Shown here: positions 1 to 12,529 of the stretch, piece by piece
How positions within the stretch are numbered: position 1 is the first letter of the stretch
Layout of the letters: every line of letters starts with the position of its first letter
Origin: Basidiobolus ranarum
Lineage: Eukaryota > Basidiobolomycota > Basidiobolomycetes > Basidiobolales
Assembly (NCBI GenBank): GCA_040143965.1
Contig: JASJQH010006906.1
Span: 1-44,335, forward strand
Direction: 5' to 3'
DNA length: 44,335 nucleotides
Notes under the pieces: generated by a model
The model's input: the letters and a program-made list of their open reading frames with translations, nothing else
What the model was told of the DNA's origin: nothing
The model's database searches: none
Made by a program: the position numbers and the translations under genes

Positions 1-3000
1 GTTGAGATCTTCTTCATCCTGAAACTCGACTTCTTCAGGAAGTTCTTGATCCGCAAGCTCCTCTTCCTCATCTTCATCATGATACTCATCCTCAGAGTCA
101 TCATCTGAGTATTTTCCAGGGCGTGCACGACGCTTGGAAGATGCTTTGATTGGAGATGGAATGGTTGGCTCTTTCAATAGTCTTTTATATTCATTCACTA
201 GTTGTTTAGCTAGTTTAGTGATCGGAGCGTTTACTTGATTAAAAATAGCGGCATTACTACTGATTAGCTCTACATCGAACAAAACCGCTCCACTTCTACG
301 ATAAAAACCCTGGGAAACTCTCTCCAAAACCATTTCAAAACACATGGGATAAGGAATAAGTTGAAGATAGGCCGGATAATGTTTGAAATTCACATGTTCT
401 CTGAAAGGCTCTGACTCTGCTTTGGATAGAATATATTCAAGTGCTTTCCTAATGTGAGTAGCTTCATCATCTGGTAATCTTTCTATCTCCCCAAGGTCTT
501 GTTGATAATTGGATCGGTACAATTCCCAGGGGCTATATGTTTGAATAGAGTCGCTGGAAGAGCCCCATTTAACGGTAAAGCATCGCCATGGGCTACTAGA
601 AGGTTCATCGGTTATATTGACTGGGGCAGAAATGGTACCTGGTGAGGTTTTGTCATTATAGATGGTCAACACCTCGTCTCCAACTTGAAGATTTTGTTCC
701 ATTCCAACCCTATACTGTGATAATAACATGATAAAATCCGGCGTCGTAGTTATATTATGGTACTCAATTTTGATGGTTTTCTTAGTAGGGTTCAAGTCAG
801 TTGAGGCTGGAAGAAAAGGCGAGGTAAATCCCGTTGGTTCCAATACTTTCACAGATAGCGTACACCAAGTAGGTGGGCCAACGCAATAGCTAATATCCAC
901 AATGACTCCAAACGTGACCATACTTAGTTCAGGATGGGAAACCCATGGATAGTGCTTGTCATTGAACTTTTCCAGAAGTGGTGTATGCTCTAAGTACTCT
1001 TTATGGCCTGGAATGATATAAGCGATTGTGTCTCCAGTTTGAGGAGTATACGGAGTTAGATTTGGCCTAGTGGATGAGATCCAATCACTGGGCACATACT
1101 TCGGAGCATGTTCAGAATCAGCATTCCCCTTCTTAACCAATTTTTTCTTACGTTTAGTGGTATCTTCCTCCTTAACAGTGCTGGCTGCTACCTCCACTTC
1201 TGTCTTCGAAGAGCCTTCGCCTGGGTCATTATAAGAGGGCTCTTCAGGATCGTCGGAATCATCGGATTGACTTGAATTTGAATCAGAAAATTCACTTGAG
1301 TCAGGCTCTTGATAACTAACTTGCTTACTACGCCTGGTGCGTTTTCCGACATCGTCAGTTTTACTGGAGGCTTTACGTTTTTCCCTTCTACGACTAGATT
1401 TTGCTTTCCGCTTTTTAGCTTTTAGAGCGGATCTTCTCGTTTGGACTCTACTATTCGCATCTTCCTCATCCTCTTCCTCCTCGTCTTTAACGACAAAATC
1501 CCTTAGACCATCATCATTTCGTTCTGGGAAATCTTCTCTTACAACTGCACAGTCTATTGAACCATCCGACTCTGATTCTGCTTCTGCCTCCTCTTCCGTA
1601 TACTCTTCATCATCATCGTCATCTGGTAATGGTATAATTGGGATGTCTATCGTCATGGGATCGATATCGTCATCATCAGAATCTCTAATCATCTTACTTC
1701 GACGCTTGTAGAGTTGTTTTTTGTCCAAGGTTTCAGGGATATGACAGCTGGTTTGGGTCGGAGTCAAATATTTCACCTCATCTGTTAGAAGTGCAACTTT
1801 GTATTGGTGTTCTTGTTGAAGCTCGCCAGGGGGAAGGCCTATAGGAAAATCAAAGCCGTATTTTGCCCCTTTCTGATGAACATACTCGCGACCATCAAAG
1901 TCAAAAATGGTCGATCGTTCCATTAGATGAGGGGCTAGTTGAGTTTGCTCGTCAACGACAAAAAAATTAATATCAAGTCTTATGGGTAGATAATCAGACC
2001 AAAACATTTGTTCTTTAAATTGTCGAACATGTTTGTACGGTTCAATGGGTTGCCCTGCACCAAATAGAAGGCACATTCCTTGATGATCAGTCACCGCAAA
2101 TAAAAGACCATCTTCTGACATGCGAATATCCAAAAATTGCCGCTCTGGATAACTAAAGCTGTTCAATTCATTGCCCGTGAAAATATCCCATATGACAATT
2201 TGTCCATCATATCCAGCACTGAGCAGTATTCTCGAGTCCGTAGTATGTGTTGCCAATGCGTAAACCTCAGCGGTATGCTTTCTTAATGTATGAATTAGTT
2301 CACCAGTACGAGATTCAAAAACTCGGATACCACCATCAGTTCCGGAGACAATGACGTAAACATCGTTAAGACTCCAGTTGACCATAGCTACTTTGTTCTT
2401 TTTCTGATGTGCAGCTCGACTACGTCCGCGAGAGGGATGAGGATCAGGATTTGAATCTTGCAATAAATTGGATGAGCCATTTTCGACTCCTGCCTCAAGA
2501 CCAGCATTTATTGAATTGGCGTTATCAACTGTATTTGTGTAGTTAGCTTCTTGGCGAGATAATTCTTCGGGTCTTTCAATGGTATTTGGCGGGGCCGACT
2601 GAGATGTCGGATGTGTTGATGGGGCTGGAGTTGATACGACTATCGGGTCACCTGCCTGCGTAGGAGGTGCATCTGGCTGGCCTTCATCCTTTAGATCATC
2701 GCGAACATCCAAAATAATTGAAGACCAAGTATTTTGAATTGAATCGAAGGTCCAAATGCGTGCAGTTCCATCAATAGAGCCTGATAGAAGTTGCTTTCCA
2801 CTATGACTGTAGATCAGTGTTGTTACGCATCCTTGATGACCATCGAGCTGTGCTGTTAATCTAGGCTCAGCGAAAATGGGAAACCGAGATTGAATTGACG
2901 AGATCAAATTTTTACGCTCTTCTGGGGAAACATCTGACAATTCATTTTCACAAGGATGAATGGTTGATATAACTCTAACAAACCCATCTGTCCCAGCCAC

Positions 3001-4346
3001 TGCAAACTGGGTTCCAGTTTTGTTAAAGCTACAACAACGGGCTTCATCTCTGGCCAGAGTTTTACAATCGATGATGTAAGGATACGGGTCGAAAGTGTTC
3101 TTCTCACAGTCCCATTTCCAAATTCTAGAAGTACCATCGTCGCTAGTGGCCAATATATACCGGTTTTCAGGAATCGGAGAAGGAGAAAATACGACATTTG
3201 TAAAGGCTTTGCGCTAAAAGAAGGGAATATATTAATCTAAAGCGCAATATAGAGCTATGAATTCAACTGTCTCGTAGACTATGATTCTTACCCCAGTCCC
3301 AGTATTACCCCGAAGTACGGCTATAGGCTCACCATTGGCCAATGCCCAAATTCTAACTACTCCATCTTGAGAGGCTGTAGCCAACATTGTATTCCCGGGA
3401 TTGATAGCAAGATCAGTAATAACGTCGAGATGACCTCTTAAAGTATATATCAAGTACCCCGTTCGAGCGCACCATATTTTGACAAGATAATCATCACTTC
3501 CCTTTGATATCGTATTTTTAGTTAGTTATAGACGAGATACGTATTTGGAGGTTTGGCTTCACCAACTTACAGTTATAACTCGCAGTCCAACTCTATCGAA
3601 AAGTACACAATAAACTGGATATTTGTGACCTTGCATTGGAACCAACTACAAAATGGAATCGTTAATAATCCACGCGCAAACAAAATTTTTCAACCTATAA
3701 AACCTCGGTGTATTGAGAGTGGAGATATCGAGCGGGCTCAGTAGGTATGCGAGGAAGGTTCTCTATTTGTCGTGTAAATACATTGACACCTAGACCCGTA
3801 GTAACATCGAGTTAATTCAAATGATGGTAATTGGCTGAAAGAAGCCAGAATATTCATACTCGAACCAAACTGGGCTAGACCAGGAAAATGCCGCCATTTG
3901 AGTTGCCTACGACGTTTGTCATTACTTCGCCACTCTGGGTTGTGAACTGACTGTTCTCGCATAACTGAACCTTCATCTTCACCAAGAACAGTATTTAACC
4001 CAGTGGTAGGTGGGGGGATTAATTTGTCAGTGTTTTTGATGTGCTTCTCTAATAGATCGTATAAAAAAGTGGGAGGGAGATGTGAATGTTTTTTTGTCTA
4101 GGTCGGAAATCGAGTAATTTAGTCAATGCTTGAAATCTATGTTTAGCAATAACTATATTCCATGTGAGGATATATGTAAATATCAACTCTACTCACCAAC
4201 TCAAAAACCGATCTTGGTCGTGGATTCCCTTTCCAGTCGTACCGGATTGGGAGGAGATCCGGCATGTTATTTATATCATCAAGTAGAGCTTTTGCGGCAT
4301 TTTGGCAAGGACCACTGGCCAAAAAACGCGCTATTAAGTAATATAT
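1..4346 (-). CDS. BRWD/PHIP-like WD40-bromodomain chromatin reader (3' end outside window)
   Basis: Nuclear chromatin-binding protein of the BRWD/PHIP family; in animals these bind modified histone H3 and serve CUL4 ligases. Six coding exons are supported, with phases agreeing at every join: 4346-4197, 4097-3790, 3736-3682, 3645-3571, 3501-3292 and 3213-1, about 1,337 residues in the window. The N-terminus has the family's helical start (LIARFLASGPCQNAAKAL, then LLPIRYDWKGNPRP). WD40 repeats follow (GSDDYLVKIW, TASQDGVVRIW, GTDGGIRVFES, SAGYDGQIVIWD), then a family segment (WSDYLPIRLDINFFVVDEQTQ), a long acidic/basic disordered stretch, a crypto-Tudor-like module ending near SPWELY, and one bromodomain at about 430-190 with NAAIFN holding the expected Asn. 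An acidic tail runs off the edge. The start codon is unresolved: the first exon lies upstream of 4346, and an ATG at 4567 is a candidate but could not be joined in phase. The family call is secure. Confidence 0.9.
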
Positions 4347-4567
4347 CTAAAATAAGGAAACGCCAGCCATTAAGAAGTTTCTTCTAAAAAAAGACAAAGA
4401 GAACGCGTTTTACCTCTGCGTAAATGGAACAAATGGAAAGTGCGACATAAGAATATTGAGGAGGTTGTAGTATGGATGGAGAAGGTTAGGTGTTGCTGTC
4501 TTGAAGAAATGATTGAAAAAAGATTGATAATAAATTTAGACGAACCTCGAGCAAGGTTTGGGTCCAT

Positions 4568-5001
4568 ATAAATAGTTGACCCTTCTTTACAACACCTATG
4601 AAATAACGAAGTATCTAAGAACCTAAAGAGACTTTAGCAAAAGTAGCCACCACCATAAAACTTTAGTATACTATCTTAACCATTCTGAGATATCTGAAGC
4701 GATCAATCAATTCATCAGCTGAAATTTGTTGGGTACTTTGAAGTTATTTGGTTTCAGATCATAATGCAGTCAAGCGAATCATAATTATGATCAATTAATC
4801 GGTGATTGAAATCGGTTGATTACAAATAACTGTTGATAGCATTGAAGTAGAATATTTGAAGCAAGAGTTTATTATTTGGTTATGGATCGAAAACACTGAG
4901 TGAAAGCTATACTCTGTTGCGCTATTGCTGCCGCTGATTATGAAGCTAGAATTGAATGTAATGTTGAGTACGTAGAAAATACAAGCAGAATAGTGAACCT
5001 A
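4568..5001. other. Intergenic spacer, 434 bp
   Basis: AT-rich spacer between the coiled-coil gene and the BRWD-like gene, both on the minus strand. It probably holds the promoter of the BRWD-like gene; a TATA-like stretch lies just upstream of the ATG at 4567. It may also hold a tiny last exon of the coiled-coil gene near 4900-4930, since GTATAA after its final GAG could be a donor and an in-frame LHNQRQQ-stop follows an ATTCTAG acceptor. A perfect 14-nt palindrome sits at 4778-4791. Nothing else recognised. Confidence 0.5.
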
Positions 5002-6191
5002 TTATACCTCTTCATTTTCAGCCAGGAGTTCCGTGACTGCAGTCTGTAACTCTTGAACTTCATTTTGTGATTCAATATATTTCGATTCGAATGGTTCTGA
5101 TATTGATATTTGCTTTTGTAAGTGATCAATGGCTGCTTTCTGCTCTTCTAATTGTATAGTCTGGACCTCGAGATTAGAAGAGTCGGGAGACACCGCTTGT
5201 TCAAGAAGATATTTATGATCTTCTAGAGTTGCCTCACTGTTTTCCAGCTCTTTTTTGATTTCCATAAAGCTCGATTTAGGAACGTAGCTGCTCTGTAGTT
5301 GAGCAATACTCTCTTGTAGCTCTTGGATTCTAATAGACTCTTGATCTACTTCTTTCGAATTCTTATCTCGCTTTACTTGACTGTGAATGTAACGATGTAA
5401 TTCATCTTCAATACCACGAACGACCACTTGGAGACGATCTTGATAAGCCTTAAGAGAAGGATCATCTTTGATGGTTTCGAAAATGGATGTAATCTGGGCC
5501 ATTTCAGTGGAGATATTGTGAATAACATCTTTATAGTAAGCCTCTCGAACACTTTTCTCGTTGATTTTCTTTTTCACACGCATAGTTTTCGATGGGGTTG
5601 CTGGATTGATATTCTCCTAAAAGTTATTATAGAATATCCAGTAGATTAATAATTATACCAAGAAATATGGATGTACAGGGAGTCTCTACTTTTTCTCCTT
5701 CAACATTCTCGCATGCTTGCAGTGACTTTGAGGTGATTGGTGTAAGTTTTTTGGGAGAAGTGTGTTTGAGTGCTTTTATCCGAAGAGGACTCTTGTGAAA
5801 TGACTAAATTTGACACGTTAATGAGAGTAAAATAAACAACGATACAGAGTTTGAACTTACCTTTGGTAATTTGATGGATTTGCTTTTTGTTTGCAATTTT
5901 TTAGAAAGAGTACCCTAACAATGTGAAGGTTAGTATAAGTGACACAGCGGGACACTAACGATAAAGATAATAAGATAATTGAGACGTACGGTTATGTTCT
6001 GTACTTGAGTTTTGTCCTGAAGTGGTTTTTGAGTTTTTTTCTAAGCAAAAAGATTCGGTTAGAAAAGAAATCCGATACTTGAATCGAAGGTTAAGAATAT
6101 TAATTACGTTTAGAGAACTCTTGATAGTATCCGTGTTGAATACTTCGACCTTTGAGGCTCTACGATTCTCATTTTCTAACAAATGAGCCAT
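5002..6191 (-). CDS. Unknown basic coiled-coil protein with KEN box
   Basis: Not recognised as a known family. Five exons join in phase: 6191-6108, 6040-5990, 5914-5861, 5803-5690 and 5616-5002, giving about 305 residues. The first 135 residues are basic, rich in Ser, Thr and Lys, with SP/TP sites (HKSPLRIK, TSPKKLTPITSK). The exon 4-5 join produces EKENINPATPSKT, a KENxxP degron-like motif. From there the protein is mostly long helix with heptad-like patterning (residues about 150-300), so a coiled coil is likely. The makeup (KEN box, proline-directed sites, coiled coil) suggests a cell-cycle, spindle or kinetochore protein, but that is inference. The 3' end may continue by one short exon. 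Good ORF and splice logic make it a real gene; function is unknown. Confidence 0.7.
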
Positions 6192-6565
6192 TCTTGGAAT
6201 AGTACTGGTGGTTGGCGTTGTGAAGTGGTTATCTTTTGTTTACATAAATGAATGGGTTTATTTTGTATTTAAAAAATTCCGTATTCTTGATATCAGATCG
6301 AACGCGTTATGGAAAGGTAAACAATCGAAAATTCCTCGAACATCATTCGCGTGTTCTAAGCATTCATGAAAGAAGATCAACAGAGATGATTAATCGTTGT
6401 TTGGATCATGTCGATTTCATCTAGTAGATAAATGGATCTTATTACAAATATTAACATCACTGCTGAGTTTATTATTTAATGATTGAACGGCATGATAAAG
6501 AAGGGTTGTTATTAAGCACAATGAATCAATCAAAAAGCAGCTAAACATGTAATACATTCTTTGCT
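6192..6565. other. Intergenic spacer, 374 bp
   Basis: AT-rich sequence between the stop of the DIP2-like gene and the start of the coiled-coil gene (both minus strand). It should contain the 3' UTR of the first and the promoter of the second. I see no gene, repeat or RNA in it. Confidence 0.5.
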
Positions 6566-9500
6566 CTACATGGAAGAGGTGTAACCGAAGTTGTTACCAG
6601 TATAGCCTTGGTCTACAGAATACTGATCGATGTTATCAGGAGTCTTTCGTTCATTAATCCGTTGGGTTGTTATATATTGCCTGAGTGAAGCAAAGTTATA
6701 GTTAGTGCGCTGAGAGTACAACGTAGAATATTCTTAAACTTACAGGGACCCAGATGTATATTTACGCATGGCTTGTTTGCGCTGTTTCTCGTTCAATTTA
6801 GATTTGGGAAGAGCATCATTTTTGACAAACACAATCGTATCTATCAAGAATTGATGCTCATCAAGAAGAGCATCTACAATCAAAGGTATCATCCCAAGTG
6901 CTAGATGCTCATAGTTGGCCTGGATTTGAATGATTGCAACCACCTCCTCGTCCAATGTTTTGAAAACAATACTACACAATGCCAGTCAAGTTAGTCTCAA
7001 GTGGATAGAAGAAACATACGGTAGTAAATGGGCTTACCTTCCATCTGGAGTGATTAGTTCATGGGACTTCTCGATGGTGTTCTCTACATCAATGGGGTAA
7101 TGAGTAAGGTCATTCACATCAAAGGTGTCATCGATCGAACCAAGGACGAAGAGAAGAGGGTCATCTTCTGAGTTGTTTGGATCTGGGTACAAAAAGCCTA
7201 GATCTCCAGTACGAACATAATTCATTTGTGGATCTCCATTTTCAATATGAACCATATATCGTTCAGCGTTAACTGCGTCAGATCCACCGATACCATTGCA
7301 TTCACTAGAAACCCAAATCTCCCCAATCTCACCAGAGTAACATATCTTTCTAGTCACTGGATTCACAATCGCGACCAATGTATTCCGCGGAACCTGGAGA
7401 TAGTAAACATCAGCATGAAATGAAATGAAATAGTTAACTCAGGTCAAGTGCTAGATTAATTTACCTTGCCAGAATCATGGAGCATGATACAGAAAGGTGC
7501 ATCATTCTCTTCCAAAACAACAACCTTTCCTCTTCTCAAACTCTTGGGATCAAGGAAAAGTTGAAGAGGTTCGGATTTAAGATACGACCGAGTACTGACC
7601 ATCGGATTAGCGCTAGTTCCGTACAAAGTGACCACTGCAGAGTGCTCCAATCTATTGGCAAGGAAGGCTTTGACCACACTCTCATCTATATAAACAAAAG
7701 AAGCTATTAAAAATAGGCAACGCAAGAGGCTGACGAAATTTGCTTCCTACGTATTTCTGGACTAGGGCGGCCTTCAGATGGGATAAGAAGGTTATGAACC
7801 TGACTCAAAGAGAAGGTTTTATAATCACCGCTGCCCATATACGACATAGCGTGTTGTAACATGGGAGTTGTCGCGAATGCGTCTTTGACTGGATTTGAAG
7901 AGGATTAGCCAAATGCCGACATATTCAAAATATGAACAAACCGCTAACCTTTATACTTATACACCACCTCAAACCACACTTGAGGGTTCGAAAAGAAGTC
8001 TGGCGGGGTAATCAAAAGACTGGTACATCCTTATATCGTTAAAGAGTGAGTTGTGATGAGGTTATAGTTGCTTACATACGATAAATGAATACATACCAAC
8101 AAATATCCCCATCATGGTGGCTTGCATAAATCCAAAACCGTTGAATGTTCTAGCACAGGATATTAATGGTCGTCCTGAGATCATTTGGAAGATAGATTTT
8201 TGTAATTGGCAGTGTGAAATGACGGCATGGTGTGTGAGACGAACGGACGTGCGCTTCATATCCGGGCTCATATACGATAATATCAAGGCAGTGCTACCAG
8301 GTTGAAGCCATTGTTCTCTACCCTTAAAGCTACCATCTTGACCCAACATCTTGCTAGTTTTAGGGGCTTTAGTTGTATTGAAAATGTAAGGAAAACGAAG
8401 ATTTGGATAATAGGAGCGCAAATATGATTGAACTTGCTTCCCGCTCATCAATTCTTCGGTGACGGTATTCACTAGAATACTCTTAACCCTGAATTCTTGT
8501 ATGATTTCTACAAGTTCAATAAAATCCGCGTGTAGTCGTGTGACATCTGGTTGCGCGAGTGGAATTGGAATAAGACCACATACTAAACAAGCATGAACGG
8601 CGACGATGAAGTCCAGTCCATGAGGGAAAATCAATACTACATGATCACCAGCTTTCAATCCTCTTTTTTCAACCAAGTAATATGCTAACGAGGAGATCTT
8701 TCCGTTCAATTTTTTGAAAGTTATCGACTTGATTTCACGTCCTCTCAAGTCTAATGTAACGAACGCTCTATCTTCGGGAGTCATTGATGATCTCCAAATA
8801 AGAATATCCGTGATGTTTTGGAATTGAACTAAGTCGGTACCGGTCCGCTCATCGATCACATTATGAATGGGCTCCAGCCTTGTACATTGCGGAACCTTGG
8901 GGCTGCTTGGATTCTCCAAATTGGAATCTGTTTTTAATAAGGTATGAGATGGAAACTAAAGGGTAGAGTCAAGTAGGTTTATACATTACCGTAGGGATCA
9001 TCGCCATCCAGAGTGGGAAGAGTAGACAAGAGGTCGTTCACTGAGAATTTAAGCATGATTATTTGAAGCTTTCCATTACGGAAATGTTTTCGACAAAGTT
9101 CGGTATTAATGGTGTATTTTCCATTTCTGAGAGACCGAGGAAGTGTACTGGGAAGACATATAGCTATACAATACAGATCCAAGTGATAGAAATCCAAGAC
9201 AAATTGATGCAAACGTTCTACAAACGCGGTGTGTTGCTCTTTTGAAATGTTACTCTCCAAAACCAACACCGGCAGATTTTCTTCATTAGCATAATGATTG
9301 AAGATTGCACTATATATGAGGAATGGAACCAATAAGCCATGTGTGTAGAAGTAAATAATTGAAGAAAGCGCTTTCTTTACCAAACATCAATCGCGTCAAT
9401 GTATGTCTTGATAGTGTTGATCATGTCGGGAGTATAGTGATATTTGTACTTTACAACGCTGATTGCTCTGGTAGTAGAGCCCTCTGTGATCATCGCATCG

Positions 9501-12500
9501 TACACTTTCTGCCGAATTCTCTGCTCGTAAAGACCAAAAATAACCAGTTTTCCGTTGATTAAAGTTCCCATCAGACCTGTTCTCAAGAACTCTTGCTCAA
9601 TTGGCTTTGGGACCTCTTCGTGGCTGGAAAAATAGAGCGGCTGGGCATGGAAAATACTTCGAGTGAGTTTGGGAAGTGCCCAGAAACCACCACTTAATGC
9701 GGGTGAGTCAATCCAGACTTCACCAATGACATTGGGTGCGCATAAAATTTTAGTGTCAGGATCGACAATCGCTACCGTAGCTATAAAGAAAGAAATGTTA
9801 AGCTAATACGACGATTCAAGAGTATAGGTAAAATAAATACATTGAGGCATGGCATAGCCGAATGGCTCTACCCACAAAGTATCTTTTGGATCCCATCTAG
9901 AGAAATTCTCCTGGCAAGTATCAAGAATCTTCATGGAATTTCCTCTTAACGCATCTCGCTCAATTAAGCAATTCCACGTTTCTCTTTCTCTTTCGTCTGC
10001 TACACTAACTTGTGGAATTGGGTTTTTCGGTAAATAATCACGGAAACTTAAGATCATGCCACCATGTTCAGGCAAGCTGCACATAGGAGTAATAACTTGT
10101 TGTGGGTACCGACAACCAAATGGAGTCAAGAGGTACTCGGCAATCTCCATATTGAAATATGGATCAATATTAAAGGTGTCGATCAGCAACAAACGAAGGC
10201 TCGAGAATTCAAACTCTTGCTTTTTGTTGTAACTTAAAGAGTTGTCATTTTCTTTTCGGAAGGAGGATATGACAGTGGCAAGGCCTGTATAATCGGATAC
10301 ACCAATGGTGGCTACAAAGGAATCAGAGTATTTTAGCAAGGCAGTACTATCAAGAAGATAGGCTCAATAAACCAATCACTAACCTCGGTATCTAGTCATA
10401 CAACCCATCCATAACCCAGGGATTTCAAGAGCAGTACTACTGCTAATACAAACCGTATAATTGCCACAGTATACACCAATAAAAGCGGTAAGAATAAGAC
10501 CAACTTGCATTCTTGGCTCAATGGCATTTACTAGTACGTCTCCCGAACTTCTAGATGCCGCTTTGAATGCTGCACACTGGGCCATAATCGTCATATGGCT
10601 AATTCCCACACCTTTTAACTCGCCATTGGGACTCTTCGAATACTCAATATAAGCTAAATCGGTTGGTTCAACAGCAGAATTTTGCTCATTATAGTTCTGT
10701 TTACGGTTGAGACTTCCTAAATCATTGGTTTTAATCCACTCTAGAGAAGTGGGCCATTCATCACGATGATTTTGAAGATCTCGAGTCAAAGCTTTAATGT
10801 TAAGCTCAGTAGACAAGACTAAAGCAGTTCTAGTGGTTTTTAGAATAAACACTACTTCGGCAAGACTATCGGTGTTCACAATCGGAACCGCAACAGCCCC
10901 AATGAAAAAGCAAGCAAACAATGCTGAAATGAAATCCAGATATTCCGATTTACGATAAACTAACCCAATTCTATCTCCTTTACGAACATCAGATTTGCCT
11001 CTAAGAAGTTGGGCAATCTTTTCAGCTCTTCCCACAAGTTTATCCCATGAGTAAGCGCCAATATCTTTGCCTTTACCGTCCAATACACTATACGCAACGT
11101 TTCGAGGAGTGTGGGCAGCTCGAAAGCGCAAAACACTTGGGAGAGTGGTAAAATTTTCGAGAGAAACGTTAGACTCGCCGTCATATAGAGTGAAGGGAAT
11201 TGGTCTGGGCATAGAAGGAAGCACTGGTATATCATGAGATTCGTCTCTTTCATTGATGGAGTCGGATCTTAGCGACTGGCTCTCCGTCTCGACGTTATCG
11301 TATTCGCGTCTCTCTGCATATAACAATGCAATGGTTTTTTAGTTAAGAAACTTCAACAACATTAAAAATTTAGAATACTACACACCATCCGAGTGTAAGT
11401 TAGTTTGTCCTAGTCTTTCATTCAAAGAGGATATGCCATCATCGGAAGGATAGTTTTTGGTCATAGGGGCGACTGGGGGATATGTGCTACTTGGAGTACT
11501 TTGTCCATAGGCCCCTGTGGGTGCTTCAATACTTTGATTCAAAGAAACAGGTGAATCAGTCCTATCAAAATATCCAATGTTCTGAGGAGCTCCAGGGTTA
11601 TTCGGTAAAAAATTAGGATTGTATGGCTGAGTGGAATATCCAGGATTTGAATTGTCTGATTGGGCGGATATTTGGGAAAGTCGATGGATATCCAAACCAC
11701 CTGTGGGTGATCTTCCCAGGTTGTAGGAAGTTGGTGATATCGGAGATGTAGGGTTCGAAGGTGATTGAAGAGTGTCACTATGGTGAGAATACCTCGACCC
11801 TGAGCTATATCGTTGATCAGAGGGGTGTGGGTACCCGGGTGTGGTCTGGTGAGGAATTATATTGACTTGGATTCTTCCTCTATCAGTGTCGGTCTCCACT
11901 CTGGGAGGAGCAGCCAAGCGAGCATTATAAGGTAAAGCATTAGTAGGAGGTTGGGGATGGTTATATTGTGCTTTTCCTATGTTTGGGTCGTATTCATAGG
12001 ATCCATAATTGTTATAGGGTGAGTACGGTGTAGAATAGGAGGGGTATTGTTGATTTTCTGCATTGGTGTCTGCTGGATATGGGTAACTATCGTTTCTAGA
12101 TAACTGATAGTCAGGGACACTAGTCATATCATTACTTGTTCGTACACCTGCAGTTTGAGGATACTGCTGAGGATACTGTTGGGGAGGAGGAGCATGAGTG
12201 TAGGGATACTGTTGAGGATAGTGATGCTGGAAATTTTGTGCTCCAGCTGAAGTTCGACCACCGGAATTAGCTGGGGGTAATTGACTACCACCAGAATAAC
12301 TTGGATGAGCTTGAATATCATAAGGTCTTCCAATATCCCGATTAGAAGTTGAACTAGATATAGAGTTTCCGGAGAGTCGCACACGTTGATAATCCAAAAG
12401 AATCTGGTTCCTTTTTTTATGGTAACCCTTTTGTGTTATATCACCATCTGCAAGCTCCCGCTCTAATTGAGCTAGTTGATGACGTATTGGAGCAGGAAAC

Positions 12501-12529
12501 TCTGGCGAGCCTCTGTTATCGAGTTCCAT
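6566..12529 (-). CDS. DIP2/Cmr2-like protein: DMAP1-binding domain plus two AMP-binding modules
   Basis: Member of the DIP2 (disco-interacting protein 2; yeast Cmr2, fission yeast Mug62) family, whose adenylate-forming-like modules are linked to fatty-acyl and diacylglycerol metabolism. About 11 exons: 12529-11386, 11313-10384, 10311-9841, 9780-9381, 9309-8990, 8927-8097, 8029-7949, then shorter ones to a stop at 6566; about 1,750 residues. The N-terminus is a DMAP1-binding domain (FPAPIRHQLAQLERELADGD). A linker of about 320 residues rich in Pro, Tyr, Gln, Ser and Asn follows, then two ANL modules. Module 1 carries SYSWDKLVGRAEKIA-type and GDRIGLVYRKS motifs; module 2 carries LTHHAVISHC and GEIGEIWVSSE. 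The phosphate loops are degenerate (EYSKSPNGELKG; LSYMSPDMKRTS), as in known DIP2 proteins. The last exon (YITTQRINERK... to TSSM) is reached by a GTAAGT donor where direct reading would stop at about 6740. Confidence 0.92.

Noticed and set aside
1337-1711. 124-codon plus-strand open frame rich in Ser and Phe
   Set aside because: It is the antisense of the acidic/basic disordered region of the BRWD-like gene; GAA/GAT-rich coding gives open Ser/Phe-rich frames on the other strand.
4778-4791. Perfect 14-nt palindrome ATCATAATTATGAT as an operator
   Set aside because: Short AT-only palindromes are expected in such AT-rich spacers; no second copy or positional support.
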